NCBI RefSeq assembly: GCF_020520425.1
Contig: NC_079490.1
Coordinates: 6,758,001 to 6,822,000, forward strand
Reading direction: 5' to 3'
Length of the DNA: 64,000 nucleotides
DNA from: Spinacia oleracea
Lineage: Eukaryota > Streptophyta > Magnoliopsida > Caryophyllales > Amaranthaceae
Positions 23,411 to 35,756 of the stretch are shown one piece after another (within the stretch, counting starts at the first letter, position 1; every line of letters begins with the position of its first letter). A model generated the notes under the pieces. That model was not told where the DNA came from and ran no database searches. It worked only from the letters and a program-made list of their open reading frames with translations. The translations under genes and the position numbers were made by a program.

Positions 23411-24275
23411 GTCTCCCACTTGTCCTTAGGGACAAGTGTGCATTTACCTAATTCATTTGTCGCTCGATGCTTTCTCTTGAACATAAGGTAAGAGTTGTCA
23501 TCCTTATTATGTCCAGAGGTGTTTCTCGGTTTCAGAGTTCAACTGATCAAATAAACAGATAATCATAGCCTATGATTCATCCGAGCACGGCCATGCATTT
23601 TACAGTTTCTAGCTCTCCGAGTGGCCTTGTACAACTTTTAAGCATCTCATCCCGATTTATGGGAGGACAATCCCAATCTTGCGATCTTGAGATTAGACTT
23701 CGTTTGATAGGTGATTACCTGAGCGTTGCCTTTATAGCCTCCTTTTACGGGGCGACGGTTGGTCAACGTCAAAGCAACCAGTTCTCAAACAAGTAATCTC
23801 AAATCACTCAGGTATTGAGGATTTAGTGTCTAATAATTTTAATGAAATTTACTTATGACAGATTTTCATCTCTTACAGTAAAGTTTCATAGGTCTGTCCG
23901 ATACTAGTCTTCCCGAAGTAAGTATCTATGCAAATGATTATGACATTGCCATGTCCACATAGTTCAAGAAACAGAACTACTAGTCATCTTGCATTCCAGT
24001 CGTCTAACGTTTTCTATGCGTCCAATTTTATAGAAAACTCCGACCAGGGACCATTTTCAACCTTTGACATTCAAGTTCACTTGATAGACATTTCTTAGTC
24101 ACAGGACTGGTCCTGACAGTCTATCTTGAATATATCGTCAAATTGAAGGGACTCATCATTTAATAAGCCACAAATTAAATGGAAAAATGAATTCTATTCA
24201 TTTATTGTGAATGATTAACCAATAATGTTTTACAAAGAATTAAACTCTAAAACTTTAAAACATTAAATAAGGACA

Positions 24276-27200
24276 TCAAAGCCATTCTCCAATATGCTTG
24301 ATTCCCATAGCTGCAGTGTGCGAGTTGTGCTTCGCCTGCGGCAGAGGTTTAGTCAATGGATCTGATATGTTGTCATCAGTTCCAATCTTGCTTATCTCGA
24401 CTTCTTTTCTTTCAACGAACTCTCGTAGAAGGTGAAATCTACGAAGTACATGCTTGACTCTTTGGTGGTGTCTAGGCTCCTTTGCCTGTGCAATAGCTCC
24501 GTTATTATCACAATACAGGGCTATTGGTCCTTTAATGGAGGGGACTACACCAAGTTCACCTATGAACTTCCTTAGCCATATAGCTTCCTTTGCTGCTTCA
24601 TGTGCAGCAATGTACTCCGCTTCAGTTGTAGAATCCGCAATGGTGCTTTGCTTAGCACTTTTCCAGCTTACTGCACCTCCGTTGAGGCAGAAGACAAACC
24701 CAGATTGTGATCTGAAATCATCTTTGTCGGTTTGGAAACTTGCGTCCGTATAGCCTTTAACAATTAATTCATCATCTCCACCATAGACCAGGAAGTCATC
24801 GTTGTGCCTTTTCAGGTACTTTAGAATATTCTTGGCAGCAGTCCAATGTGCCTCTCCTGGGTCTGACTGGTATCTGCTCGTAACACTGAGTGCGTACGCA
24901 ACATCCGGGCGTGTACATATCATAGCATACATTATTGAACCAATCAATGATGCATATGGAATCCCATTCATTCGTCTACGCTCATCAAGTGTTTTTGGGC
25001 ACTGAGTCTTGCTTAGAGTTATTCCATGAGACATGGGTAGGTAGCCTCGCTTGGAGTCTGCCATCTTGAACCTATCAAGCACCTTATTGATATAAGTGCT
25101 TTGACTAAGTCCAATCATCTTTTTAGATCTATCTCTGTAAATCTTGATGCCCAATATGTACTGTGCTTCTCCTAGATCCTTCATCGAAAAACATTTCCCA
25201 AGCCAAATCTTGACAGAGTTCAACATAGGAATGTCATTTCCGATAAGTAATATGTCATCGACATATAATACTAGGAAAGAAATTTTGCTCCCACTGACCT
25301 TCTTGTATACACAAGATTCGTCTGCGTTCTTGATGAAACCAAAGTCACTGACTGCTTCATCAAAACGTATATTCCAGCTCCTGGATGCCTGCTTCAATCT
25401 GTAGATTGATTTCTTTAGCTTGCATACCTTCTTAGCATTCTTTGGATCCTCAAAACCTTCAGGCTGTGTCATAAACACAGTTTCTGTTAAAACGCCGTTT
25501 AAGAAAGCGGTTTTGACATCCATCTACCATATTTCGTAATCGTAATATGCAGCGATTGCTAACATTATCCGAATAGACTTTAGCATTGCAACTGGTGAAA
25601 AGGTTTCATCGTAATCCACACCGTGGACTTGCCTGTAACCTTTTGCAACCAATCTGGCTTTGAAAACTTCAAGTTTTCCATCCTTGTCCTTTTTCAGTTT
25701 GAAAACCCATTTGCTTCCAATGGCTTGGTAGCCATCTGGCAAATCGACCAAATCCCATACTTGGTTTTCTGACATGAAGTCTAATTCAGATTGCATGGCT
25801 TCTTGCCATTGCTTGGAGCTAGGGCTCGTCATAGCTTGTTTGTAAGTCGCAGGTTCATCACTTTCAAGTAATAGAACATCATAGCTCTCATTCGTCAAAA
25901 TACCTAAGTACCTTTCCGGTTGAGATCTATATCTCTGCGATCTACGCGGGGTTACATCTCTAGATTGACCATGATCCTCACCAGATACTTCTAAAGATCT
26001 CTGAGTTTCATCTTGAATGTCATCTTGAGCATTCTCTAGTGTTTGTTGTTCGACTCGAATTTCTTCGAGTTCTACTTTTCTCCCACTTGTCATTTTGAAA
26101 ATGTGATTCTTTTCCAAAAAGATACCATCTCGAGCAACAAACACCTTGTTCTCAGATGTATTGTAGAAGTAATACCCCTTTGTTTCCTTTGGATAGCCCA
26201 CAAGGATACATTTGTCAGATTTTGGATGAAGTTTGTCTGAAATTAATCGTTTGACGTATACTTCATATCCCCAAATCTTAAGAAAAGACACTTTTGGAGG
26301 CTTTCCAAACCATAACTCATATGGAGTCTTTTCAACAGCTTTAGACGGAACTCTATTTATAGTGAGTGCAGCTGTATTTAGTGCATGTCCCCAAAATTCT
26401 AATGGAAGTTCGGCCTGACCCATCATTGAACTAACCATGTCTAGTAAGGTTCTGTTCCTCCGTTCCGACACGCCGTTCCATTGTGGTGTTCCAGGAGGAG
26501 TCAATTCTGATAGAATTCCACATTCTTTCAGATGGTCATCAAATTCATAGCTCAGATATTCACCGCCTCTATCAGACCGCAGTGCCTTAATCTTCTTGCC
26601 TAATTGATTCTCTACTTCACTCTGAAATTCCTTGAATTTATCAAAGGATTCAGACTTATGCTTCATTAGGTAGACATAACCATATCTACTGAAGTCATCA
26701 GTGAAAGTGATAAAGTAGCTGAAACCACCCCTAGCATTTGTACTCATTGGTCCACATACATCTGTATGGATTAAACCCACTAGTTCAGTTGCTCTTTCTC
26801 CAACTTTAGAGAAAGGTTTCTTTGTCATTTTGCCAAGTAAACATGATTCGCACTTACCATAATCCTCTAAGTCAAATGGTTCTAGAATTCCTTCCTTTTG
26901 AAGTATTTCCATGCGTTTCAAGTTAATATGGCCTAATCGACAATGCCACAGATAGGTGAGATCTGAATCATCCTTTTTGGCCTTTTTGGTATTTATGTTA
27001 TAAACTTGTTTGTCGTGATCTAATAAATAAAGTCCATTGACTAATCTAGCAGATCCATAAAACATCTCTTTAAAATAAAACGAACAACTATTGTCTTTTA
27101 TTAAAAAGGAAAATCCCTTAGCATCTAAGCAAGAAACAGAAATGATGTTTTTAGTAAGACTTGGAACATGGAAACACTCTTCCAGTTCCAAAACTAGCCC

Positions 27201-28154
27201 AGAGGGCAACGACAAATAATAAGTTCCTACAGCTAATGCAGCAATCCTTGCTCCATTTCCCACTCGTAGGTCGACTTCACCCTTGCTTAACTTTCTACTT
27301 ATTCTTAGTCCCTGAGAATTGGAACATAAGTGTGAGCCACAACCTGTATCTAATACCCAAGAAGTTGAATTAACAAGTGTACAGTCTATAACGAAAATAC
27401 CTGAAGATGGAACGACTGTTGCGTTCTTCTGATCTTCCTTTAGTTTCAAGCAATCTCTCTTCCAATGCCCCTTCTTCTTGCAGTAGAAGCATTCGGATTC
27501 AGAAGTGGGTTGACTGACCTTCCTCTTTTCAGACTTGGCGCCAGTTTGCTTAGTTGGGTTGGCCTTGTTGCCACCTTTCTTAGCATTCCTCTTCTTTCCA
27601 GATTTCTTGAACTTGCCCCCACGCACCATAAGCACATCTTGCTTATCACTTTTGAGCGTCTTTTCAGCGGTCTTCAGCATACCATGAAGCTCAGTGAGCG
27701 TTTTGTCCAGACTATTCATACTGTAGTTCAGTTTGAACTGATCATACCCGTTATGAAGAGAATGGAGGATGGTGTCTACAACCATTTCCTGAGAGAATTG
27801 CTGATCCAGCCGACTCATATTCTCAATGAGTCCAATCATTTTGAGAACATGTGGACTTACGGGCTCGCCTTTCTTAAGCTTGGTCTCAAGAATTTTCCTA
27901 TGAGTCTCGAATCTTTCGACTCGAGCCAGATCTTGGAACATGTTCTTTAACTCACTGGTGATCGTGAAAGCATCTGAGTTGATGAACGTTTTCTGTAGAT
28001 CTACACTCATGGTTGCAAGCATTAGACATTTCACATCCTTGTTGGCATCAATCCAACGATTGAGGGCTGCCTGAGTGACCCCTTCGCCTGCGGCTTCGGG
28101 CATCGCCTCTTCCAGGACATACTCCTTTTCTTCCTGCATAAGAACTATTTGCAA
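24276..28154 (-). pseudogene. Copia gag-pol coding region (fossil)
   Basis: Read on the minus strand the domains are in Copia order. A gag part of about 200 residues is followed by a CCHC zinc knuckle (CFYCKKKGHWKRDC). Then come an aspartic protease (WVLDTGCGSH), the integrase zinc finger and core (DFSRYGYVYLM, with the DDE-type catalytic region), reverse transcriptase (YVDDILLIGND) and RNase H (the ADSTTEAEYIA region). The order integrase before reverse transcriptase defines Copia rather than Gypsy. The region has about one break and is otherwise open, so it looks recently inactivated. Confidence 0.9.
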
Positions 28155-30656
28155 GTTCCTTTGCTAGTCAAGGAAGTTTTTCCCGCTCAACTTCTCCTTT
28201 TCGAGAATTGATCGAATTTTGAATGAATTGTTGTTTGCCATAATTAAAACTACAATTGAAAAAGAATAAACAAATAAATAACCATTCACAGTTTCTCTTA
28301 ATAAACTTAAATTCTAGCATGCATGCATAATTCAATGTTCATTAAGCATTTTATTCAAGTTATGTGTTCCGGCAGGTGTGAATAAAATGATTCCAAGATC
28401 CTAAAATCCATTGAAGAATTAAGCACATTATGTATTTAGACTCAATTCTAAAATCTTTTAGGTAAGCAAAAGCCTTTTGCTAATAGTCTAGAAACTACTC
28501 TTGGTTGATAGGCACGTCTAAGAACTTATCGATTTTGCCACGACATAAAAGGACTCCTTACTTATATCGTCGAGTTTCACCAAAACTAACATGTACTCAC
28601 AATTATTTGTGTACCTTACCCCTTTAGTATCGATAAGTAACACCTCGCTATGGCGGAAAACTATTACTAAGATCGATGAAGAAAGGATATCCAAGTAAGT
28701 GTTATTTTGGCATGGCACCTTTTAACTCAATTTTTAAGTTTGGAACTTAAGGCTCTTACTATGTTGGTTAGATTTTAAGTGAACTAAAATCCTTAATCAT
28801 GCAACATAAGCAAGCTTTGATCTCATGCATATTTAAGACATATTTAAAAGAAATAAATAACTTAAAACATGCATAAGATAAATGTGATCTAGTATGGCCC
28901 GACTTCATCTTGAAGCTTCAACTTCAAAGTCCGTCTTGAAAATCTCCGTGGGAGGCGCCATTTTCTTCAAATAGGATAAGCTATAATTAAACTAATTACA
29001 ACTATTTGATGGTATGCAGACCATATTTGAATTGAAAAACAATTTTGGTACTTTAGACAAATTACATTCAAATTAATGGTACGCATACCATATTTTCTAT
29101 CCTATTTGGGCCATACTAGTCACTTCATAACCTGCAAAACAGTACATATACAATGTATACCATTCACCCATTCATTATCATGAATGGCCCACATAACTGG
29201 TTAGTAAAACACGTTATGCATCACATAAATATTTGCATCAATTAATTAAGGGCACCAATACTCTACCAATTATTCAGTCCTTATTAATTCTAATCAAGTT
29301 GTTTTAACCTTAAGGGATTTGTAGACCTAATCAAGAGTTTATGACTAAAATTGCTCCCACTTAAACCAATAACTTTATATGCTTTACTAATTTTAAACAT
29401 AAAAATGTATTTCTAGTCTAACCGGAAACATACAAGTTTAATTAAAATTTAAAGCTCATATAAAATTATAATTGAATCTATTTATTTAATTTATTTTCAG
29501 TTGAATTAAATGAATTTAAATTAATTCAAGGATTTAATTTTAGTAAAATAATTAGTATAAAATAACATTTATAATAATCATAATATTCAAAATTGAACTC
29601 CAAGAAAACAATTTAAATTATCAATTTTAAAGTTAATTAAAATTATTTCCGAACTGAAAATTCAAAATTAAAATCAAAACGTACCAATCGTCGCAAGACG
29701 AGGCAGCGCGCCCCGCTCGATCGATCGTTGCACAAGGCACACACAGCCACACGCCACAGGCAGCCACACGCCACACGCACACGGGCCATTGTTGGCCACG
29801 CTGCGCGCAGCCTTGTGCTGTGTCGCGTGTTGCTGCGCACGCTAGCGCGCGCCGAGCGAGGGATCGCTCCCTACTCGCGCGTTCTGCTTGCTGGTTGGGC
29901 GAGCCAGGCGCGCTGTGGCGCGGCAGCATCGCTGCCCACACGCGTCTTGCTCGTCGCTCGTGCCTTGCATCGTCGCCCTCACCCATCACTTACCACACAC
30001 GGCACACACGCACAGGCTCCCTTGCCTCGTGCGCGCCATGCGCTATGTTGCTTGTTGCATTCGTACCGCACGGGCGACGAGCTCCCTTGCTCGTCGTCGC
30101 GTGCCCGCACTATACAACACCCCTTAAGGGTAACACGTAGCTTCCACTGCTTTGTGCGTGCAACATTAATGAGCGTTTTTATAAAAATTTAAAATTTTTA
30201 ATTCAAAATTAATGACAAATTAATAAAACATATTAATTTCATAATTTTAGGGCGAAAAATCGAAAATTTATTAATCAATTAATTTCCGATCAACATGGAT
30301 TCAAATCTAGGTCATAAAAATTAAAAATTTAACATAAATTAACAATTTTTATGGTGGATTTTCATCATAGATACCTAATTAAACTATTAATTAATTATGA
30401 AAATCAAATTAATTCTAAATTATTCGAATTTCAACAAATTAATCATAATTACAAATTAGGTTGTATAATTAACAAGGCTAGGCATTCAAACTTGTTAAAC
30501 ATATACTGTAGGTCAATCAAAAATTCAAGATTTATCAACAAGAATCGCAAATATTTAATTTAACATCTTAAATTTACAAACTTTTGCGTTCGAAAAACTA
30601 AAACCTCCGAAAAGTCATAGTTAGGCTTCGAATTTGGGAATTCTGGGTTCGGCCGA
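28155..30656 (-). other. Copia leader region
   Basis: Non-coding leader between gag and the point where the element ends. It is mostly very AT-rich, with an abrupt GC-rich pocket at 29690-30110 that throws up spurious Arg/Ala-rich frames on both strands. The last clear leader bases are at about 30656. Confidence 0.6.
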
Positions 30657-31209
30657 AAACATCATAATTAAGCATATTCGCCATTGTTGCTTGGATCACA
30701 CTTGTAGTATACCCTTTGTGGATTGAGTGTTGTATCGGAGCTACGAATGACAAATTTCCTCCCACGATAACAGATTTTATTTGGGACTCTAACATATGTG
30801 GAATCATTATATGTGGATGATGATTTTGAATGATAGCTCATGACACAAAATGAGATGAAACTACAACAAAATAATTTGGTGACTAAATAAACACTCAGAA
30901 CAGGGTTATTTATACTAAAACAATAAGCTACGACTATTTTTCAATCCCAAAAAACTAGCCGTTGGGCTTTAAAAGGGTAATTTTTTACATTTGGACATTT
31001 GGTGAATTATATTTTAAAATAGGGATATTTGGTGAAATAAGTTACATTGTAGGGGCATTTGGTGAATTAGAAAAGTAGGCTAACGGCGGACTAACGGTGC
31101 GTCATTAGTAAGGGTAGTTTGGGTATTATATTAAAGGTGAGGGGCATTTGGTGAATTTCTGAAAGTTGAGGGGCTTTGGTGAATTTCGTGAAAATTGAGG
31201 GGTATTTCT
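30657..31209. repeat. Right part of the Mutator-like element, second copy
   Basis: Duplicates about 21268-21829, including the GRF ORF and the right TIR (30947-31209). The join to the Copia leader shares the short sequence 'aaaacatcataattaagc' with 21266 onward, a possible microhomology at the breakpoint. Confidence 0.85.
30668..30841 (-). CDS. GRF-type zinc-finger small protein, second copy
   Basis: The same 57-codon frame as at 21278-21451, open from ATG to stop. It has two substitutions that I can see: His to Tyr near the N-terminus and Arg to Ser after the KCDP motif. It keeps the C-x-x-G and NPQRVYYKC landmarks. Both copies came from one duplication, so shared openness is weak evidence of selection. 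Confidence 0.45.
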   Translation of the reverse strand: MSYHSKSSSTYNDSTYVRVPNKICYRGRKFVIRSSDTTLNPQRVYYKCDPSNNGEYA

Positions 31210-31259
31210 GAAAGTATAACGCCGTTCGTTTTTTAGCAGAGATTGAGACGTAGGCAGCT

Positions 31260-33312
31260 ATGGAATTGCCAATAAAGCCAACGTTTCAGCCTATTCAGCC
31301 TAACGATGTGTCGGATGGTGCTGAACTTCAATTCTATTTTGTGCCTGTTCAACCAAACCATTGCACACCACTAGAAGTGTTAGGTTATGATTCATATGAC
31401 AAAACATAAATCATGCGGAAAAACCATAAAGCCAGGAAAGCATATTATTTACACATAATCATTTAGCATAGTTTAGATGCATACACTTTGTTGCGTGCCC
31501 TCCCTAGCTGCGCCCGAACCGAACAAGAACAAGTCTTTAATACTCCAAGTGTCGTCCCTCCGTAGATAGTCCACAGCACATCCGGATCCGCCTTAAGCTT
31601 GATCAACTAGAATCGCCCTTAAGGTACTTGGAATTTTCGGCTAGTTGTAGGCAATTGTGTGACTGAACTTTGCTCTCAAAATCACTTTGAATACTTGAAT
31701 ACTCGATGTAAATTATGAGCCCTTAACTCATATTTATAGACCATGGAATAAGTAATCGAATCCTACTAGGATACGAATTAATTAAATTAGAATCCTAGTA
31801 GAATTCTTATTTAATTAATTTATCTTTTAGGATTAGGAATTTAATCATTAAACAAATCCTATACTCTTTAGGTTTCGTATGTGAACACAAACTCTACACG
31901 AGCATGACCCGCAAGCGTGCAGGCCATGCCCGCGCACAGCCCACACGGCCGCTCGGCCCACGCGAGCTACAAGCCCACGCGAGCTGCAGCAATGCTCGCA
32001 GCCCACTGCGCGCGCTGCGCGCGCTGCCACGGCCTGCTGGGCCTGGCCTTGCGCTGGGCCTGGCGTGGCCTTGGCTGTTCGTGTGGCGCGCTTGGCTTTT
32101 TGGGCGATGGCCCGGCTTCGTGATGGGCCTTCGTCTGGCAGGCCTCGTCCGATGCTAATTCGTACGATACGCTTCCGATTAAATTCCCGATTCCGGAATT
32201 TATTTCCGATACGAACAATATTTAATATTTTCGATTCCGGAATTAATTTCCGTTTTGAACAAATATTTAATATTTCCGTTTCCGGAATTATTTTCCGATT
32301 CCAATAATATTTCCGATTCTGACAATATTTCCGTTTCCGGCAATATTTCCGATTCCGGCAATATTTCCATTTCCGATAATATTTTCCGATACGTACCATG
32401 TTTCCGTTTCCGGCAACATCTACGACTTGGATAATATTTATATTTTCCGATACGATCCATATTTCCGTTTCCGGCAATATCATCGTTTCCGGAGTATTCA
32501 TTTCTTGCCTGTGACGATCTCAGCTCCCACTGAAACCAAGATCCGTCGATTCCGAATATCCATAGATGGAGTATTTAATGCCATTAAATACTTGATCCGT
32601 TTACGTACTATTTGTGTGACCCTACAGGTTCAGTCAAGAGTAAGCTGTGGATTAATATAATTAATTCCACTTGAACTGAAGCGGCCTCTAGTCAGGCATT
32701 CAGCTCACTTGATCTCACTGAATTATTAACTTGTTAATTAATACTGAACCGCATTTATTAGACTTAATATTATATGCATACTTGGACCAAGGGCACTATT
32801 TCCTTCAAGAAAAAGCCTGGAAAACCCAGATTTATGAACCGATTCGCAATGAGATGAAGATTGACATCCGCATGAATCTTGTTGCAAAGCGAGTTGAACT
32901 TAAGACTATGAGGGACACTCCCGACATAAGCAACCTTTACAAGTGTTCTTCCTATGTGCAGGCTTTCATGTTGTTCTTTGAGCCTGAGCAAGTAAGAGAG
33001 GCCTTTTTCAGGTATGATAATTTGGATATGTCTTCACTTGATATGCAAGATGTGAAGCGCACACTCAAGGGGGATCACTTGACTCGTGCTATTGGAAGGA
33101 TATGTGGGAAAGGTGGGAAGATCAAATTCATGATTGAGAACGCTACTAAAACTAGGATTGTGGTTGCTGGTAACAAGATTCACTTTGTTGGTACACATGA
33201 TGCCATCAAAATTGCAAAGGACTCTGTTTGCCGCCTTATTATGGGTTCCCCTGCCGCCAAAATAGCTTCTAGGCTTAGAACCATTACAGCTCGGGCATCT
33301 GAACGATTCTAA
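31260..33312 (+). pseudogene. PNO1: PNO1-like gene split by a solo LTR
   Basis: PNO1 (partner of NOB1) is a KH-domain factor needed for late 40S ribosomal subunit maturation. Codons 1-39 (31260-31377, MELPIKPTFQPIQPNDVSDG onward) are followed by a 1,430-bp LTR. Then the rest of the protein resumes at 32808: KAWKTQIYEPIRNEMKIDIR, ADTP-like DTPDISNLYKCSSYVQAF, LKGDHLTRAIGRICGKGGK (the KH GxxG loop), ENATKTRIVV, and the end ITARASERF. Together they would match the family's usual length of about 200 residues. The coding parts have no intron. The sequence differs from typical plant PNO1 at otherwise conserved sites (for example VAKRVELKTM for KARKVELKTR). After the stop comes SPT16-tail sequence. 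Loss of function through the LTR is likely. Confidence 0.75.
31378..32807 (-). repeat. Solo Copia LTR inside PNO1-like gene
   Basis: A 1,430-bp LTR with TG...CA ends, flanked by AGAAG on the left and AGAAA on the right. The other PNO1 copy (36384 on) has the empty site with one AGAAA, so the 5-bp target duplication is confirmed with one later change. No Copia body adjoins it, so it is a solo LTR. It is nearly identical to 21999-23410. Confidence 0.9.
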
Positions 33313-33323
33313 AACCAAGATTC

Positions 33324-33423
33324 TAAATTGAATTAAGGGTAGGAGGTAGATGGGTTGCCAGATTGATTCAATCAGTTGGTAACTTCTGTTCGGTTGATGT
33401 GGTTTTTATGGGGAGAACAATTA
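33324..33423. repeat. SPT16-tail repeat, copy a
   Basis: The sequence 'attgaattaagggtaggagg...' through 'ggttgatgtggtttttatgg' lies just after the PNO1-like stop. The core 'agggtaggag-tagatgggtt' to 'ggtaa-ttctg' matches the last SPT16 codons and 3' UTR at 10755-10811. The other copies are at 36173-36271 and 36906-36991. Confidence 0.8.
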
Positions 33424-35430
33424 ACATGGAGACCTAAAAGAGGATCCTCCTCCAAAATAAACTCCAAGACCTTTCCAACCACCAAAGTGTCACCAACGAT
33501 AGTGCCATCGTCCAAGTACCAAGCCTGAAGAGATAGATCAAAAGAGTCTCTGATTCGACACACCAATGGATGTAGAACTAGAGAAAAAAAGCAAAGGGCC
33601 GAGAGGATCCCCTTGCTGCACACCTTGACAAGACCACAAGGTATGCTCCCCATAATACAGCCGCGCTGGAGAAGAGTAGCAGAATTCAACCCAACGCGAA
33701 AGAGCAGGACAATGTAGCCGAACCTCACGCAACAAAGCCGATCGATCAACTAAATTGAACGCATTCTGAAAATCCACCAATAACATAGAGAGGCCAACAT
33801 CGGCCCCACGAGCCTCAACCAAACGATTGACAGCATGGAGAATGGCCTCACCACCTGTTGGAACCCCAACTCCAAATTGAAGCCCTCCTAAGTAGTTTCC
33901 TAAACGCGGACCAATCAAAGCAGCCCCGACCTTAGACACAAGGCGCCTCCAAATAGTGCCCACAGCAATAGGCCGAATACCACCACCAGGCTTAACAAGT
34001 GGCGTAAGAGGAGCACTAGCAATATATCCTCCAAGCTCAGCAGGACACTTTCCAGCAAGAAAGAGATTAACTACCTGAGTAATAGCATCCACCAACTCAT
34101 CAGAAACAGCTACAACAGCACCACCCAAGCAATCCAAAAGGTGTTGAGCACGCAAGCCATCTCTACCGCACGAAGTACCACGCGGAAAGCCCCTAATCTG
34201 CTCCAACACAACAGCGGAGGAAGCAGTAAGGTGATGATCAACAGGGATATCCGGTAAGGTGGGGACCGGAAAGGACGGGTGTTTTGCTTGCAACTCTTCA
34301 AGAGTAGAATCATTGTAAGGGGCAAGACCTGAGGACGAAAGAACTCTAACGGCAGGAGTGTAGTGACCGTCAGAAATCTTTCTCTTGCATTGCTTAATAT
34401 TACGTTCCGCCAAATCATGGTCTTCGTCAACATCCAATAGAGGGGGAGACACGCTAGCCAATGTGTCTATGACAAGTTGCTCAGAACCACCAGGCTCACC
34501 CCAAGAACGAATAGCAGAGGTGATACTCTCTTCCTGTCGTCGCCGCATAACACCGGAGGAACACACGATTACTTCGCGGAGGAAAAGTCTTGAGGACACA
34601 AAGAGGTAACACGAGCAACTGAACCCAACAAGCGATGTCATCTGGTCTGCAAATCACCTTATCAAGCGCCCCTTTTAGAACTCGCGAAAAACCCAAACGA
34701 CATTTGGGAGGGATGGATTTCACAGAACGCAACCGCTTAGACAATAAAGTGTCTAGAAGAGCAACACCAAAAGAAAAATGATGTTCTCGAGGCGCATCAA
34801 AAGTAGAAGGCTCGGAAGTAGGAGCTTGTGGTTTTTGAATACTGTAGAGAATAAAACGAATAATACCATCCCCAGAATCAGGTGGGTCCACAAAAACAGT
34901 ACTAGAACCACTACCATGTCGACACCTAGTACGATGAGTATGTGTCTTGAAACAATCTCCACATAGCCAAATTCCCAAACAACGAAAGGTCACCTCAGCC
35001 GTAGTAAAAACCTGCAAATTGGTAGTAAGGGAATGACGGTTACATCTCGCACACCAGTGCAACAATGACGATCCCGTAAGTGAGTGATTAGAGAACTCCT
35101 CACCAAACCACGCCCACCTCCATCCTGGCACCCGCTAAGACCCACAAAAGGGCAATGAAACTTCTCCACGGAAGCCGCCATATCAAAGCACTTCAACCGT
35201 GGAAAGGTTATCCCAAATAAATAAGACAACCAAAGGAACTGAACTCAAAAACCACGCAGAACTGAGATGACAGGCTACTGCTATTGAACACAAACCTTGC
35301 AAATGTACCAAACGGAACTGCTGGACCCAAGATGCACCACAAAACAGCCGAACCGACGCTGCATCCAAACAACCACCTAAAAGCCGCCAAACAACCACCA
35401 AGCACCTCGCTGAACTGCGATTTGGTAACA
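33424..35430 (-). mobile_element. Zinc-finger LINE, 3' half missing
   Basis: A minus-strand non-LTR element. Its likely ATG is at 35181 (MAASVEKFHCPFVGLSGC), followed by a C2H2-like finger ending in SSLITHLRDRHC. Downstream are a polar spacer, then reverse transcriptase motifs FPRGTSCGRDGLRAQHLLD, KPGGGIRPIAVGTIWRRLVS, LLVDFQNAFNLVDRSALL, CQGVQQGDPLGPLLF and the catalytic YLDDGTI (near 33510). The reading changes frame about three times. The element ends at 33423 just after motif C, against the SPT16-tail repeat. A LINE normally loses its 5' end, so loss of the 3' half points to a later deletion or recombination. N-terminal C2H2 fingers fit the R2/NeSL/Utopia-like groups rather than plant L1; the clade is inferred. 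Confidence 0.75.
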
Positions 35431-35431
35431 C

Positions 35432-35468
<37 letters not shown>

Positions 35469-35495
35469 TATTTATTATTAATTATTATTTATCTA
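35431..35495. repeat. (ATT)n microsatellite
   Basis: About 16 copies of ATT/TTA, then degenerate TTTA/ATTA units, between the zinc-finger LINE's 5' side and the Stowaway-like MITE. Confidence 0.85.
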
Positions 35496-35754
35496 CTTCC
35501 TCCGTCTTTTAATACTCGCAACGTTTGTTAGTTTCACGCATGCCAATGCACAACTTTGATCATTTATATCTTAAATTCTCGTTATGCAAATATTATAAAA
35601 ACTTGATATTTTGAAAATACACATTGAGACGAATCTAACAAGATCTCACATGACTATGTTTTATCTTATATAAAAAGCACTAAGAATAGTCAAAGTAGAT
35701 TATATGAATAGTGGCAAAAGTCCAAACGTTGCGAGTATTAAAAGACGGAGGAAG
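35496..35754. mobile_element. Stowaway-type (Tc1/mariner) MITE
   Basis: A 259-bp element with near-perfect inverted ends of about 30 bp (CTTCCTCCGTCTTTTAATAC ... GTATTAAAAGACGGAGGAAG), flanked by TA on both sides. TA target sites and CTCCGT-type ends are typical of Stowaway. There is no coding capacity. Confidence 0.9.
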
Positions 35755-35756
35755 TA

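Larger units (their letters stand above)
21999..30656 (-). mobile_element. Ty1/Copia LTR retrotransposon, nearly whole fossil
   Basis: A Copia-family fossil in minus orientation. Its 3' LTR is 21999-23410 (1,412 bp, TGTTAGG...TTCCTTCA). Beside it at 23411 is a polypurine tract (on the plus strand gtctcccacttgtcc). The body holds the gag-pol coding region (24276-28154) and a long AT-rich leader (28155-30656) with a GC-rich pocket at 29690-30110. The left-hand target repeat is AGAAA. The body ends abruptly at 30656, where a second copy of the neighbouring Mutator-like element begins. The expected 5' LTR and primer-binding site do not follow directly. The coding region is almost whole, with about one break in pol. 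The low decay suggests a young insertion. Confidence 0.85.

Noticed and set aside
29633-30192. Arg/Ala/His-rich open frames on both strands in the GC-rich pocket
   Set aside because: They overlap in several frames at once, show no domain, and lie in the Copia leader. The openness is a by-product of local GC content.
35432-35480. CRISPR-like regular repeat
   Set aside because: It is a plain ATT microsatellite with no spacers. The AATTAAT array at 50119 is likewise a simple minisatellite.
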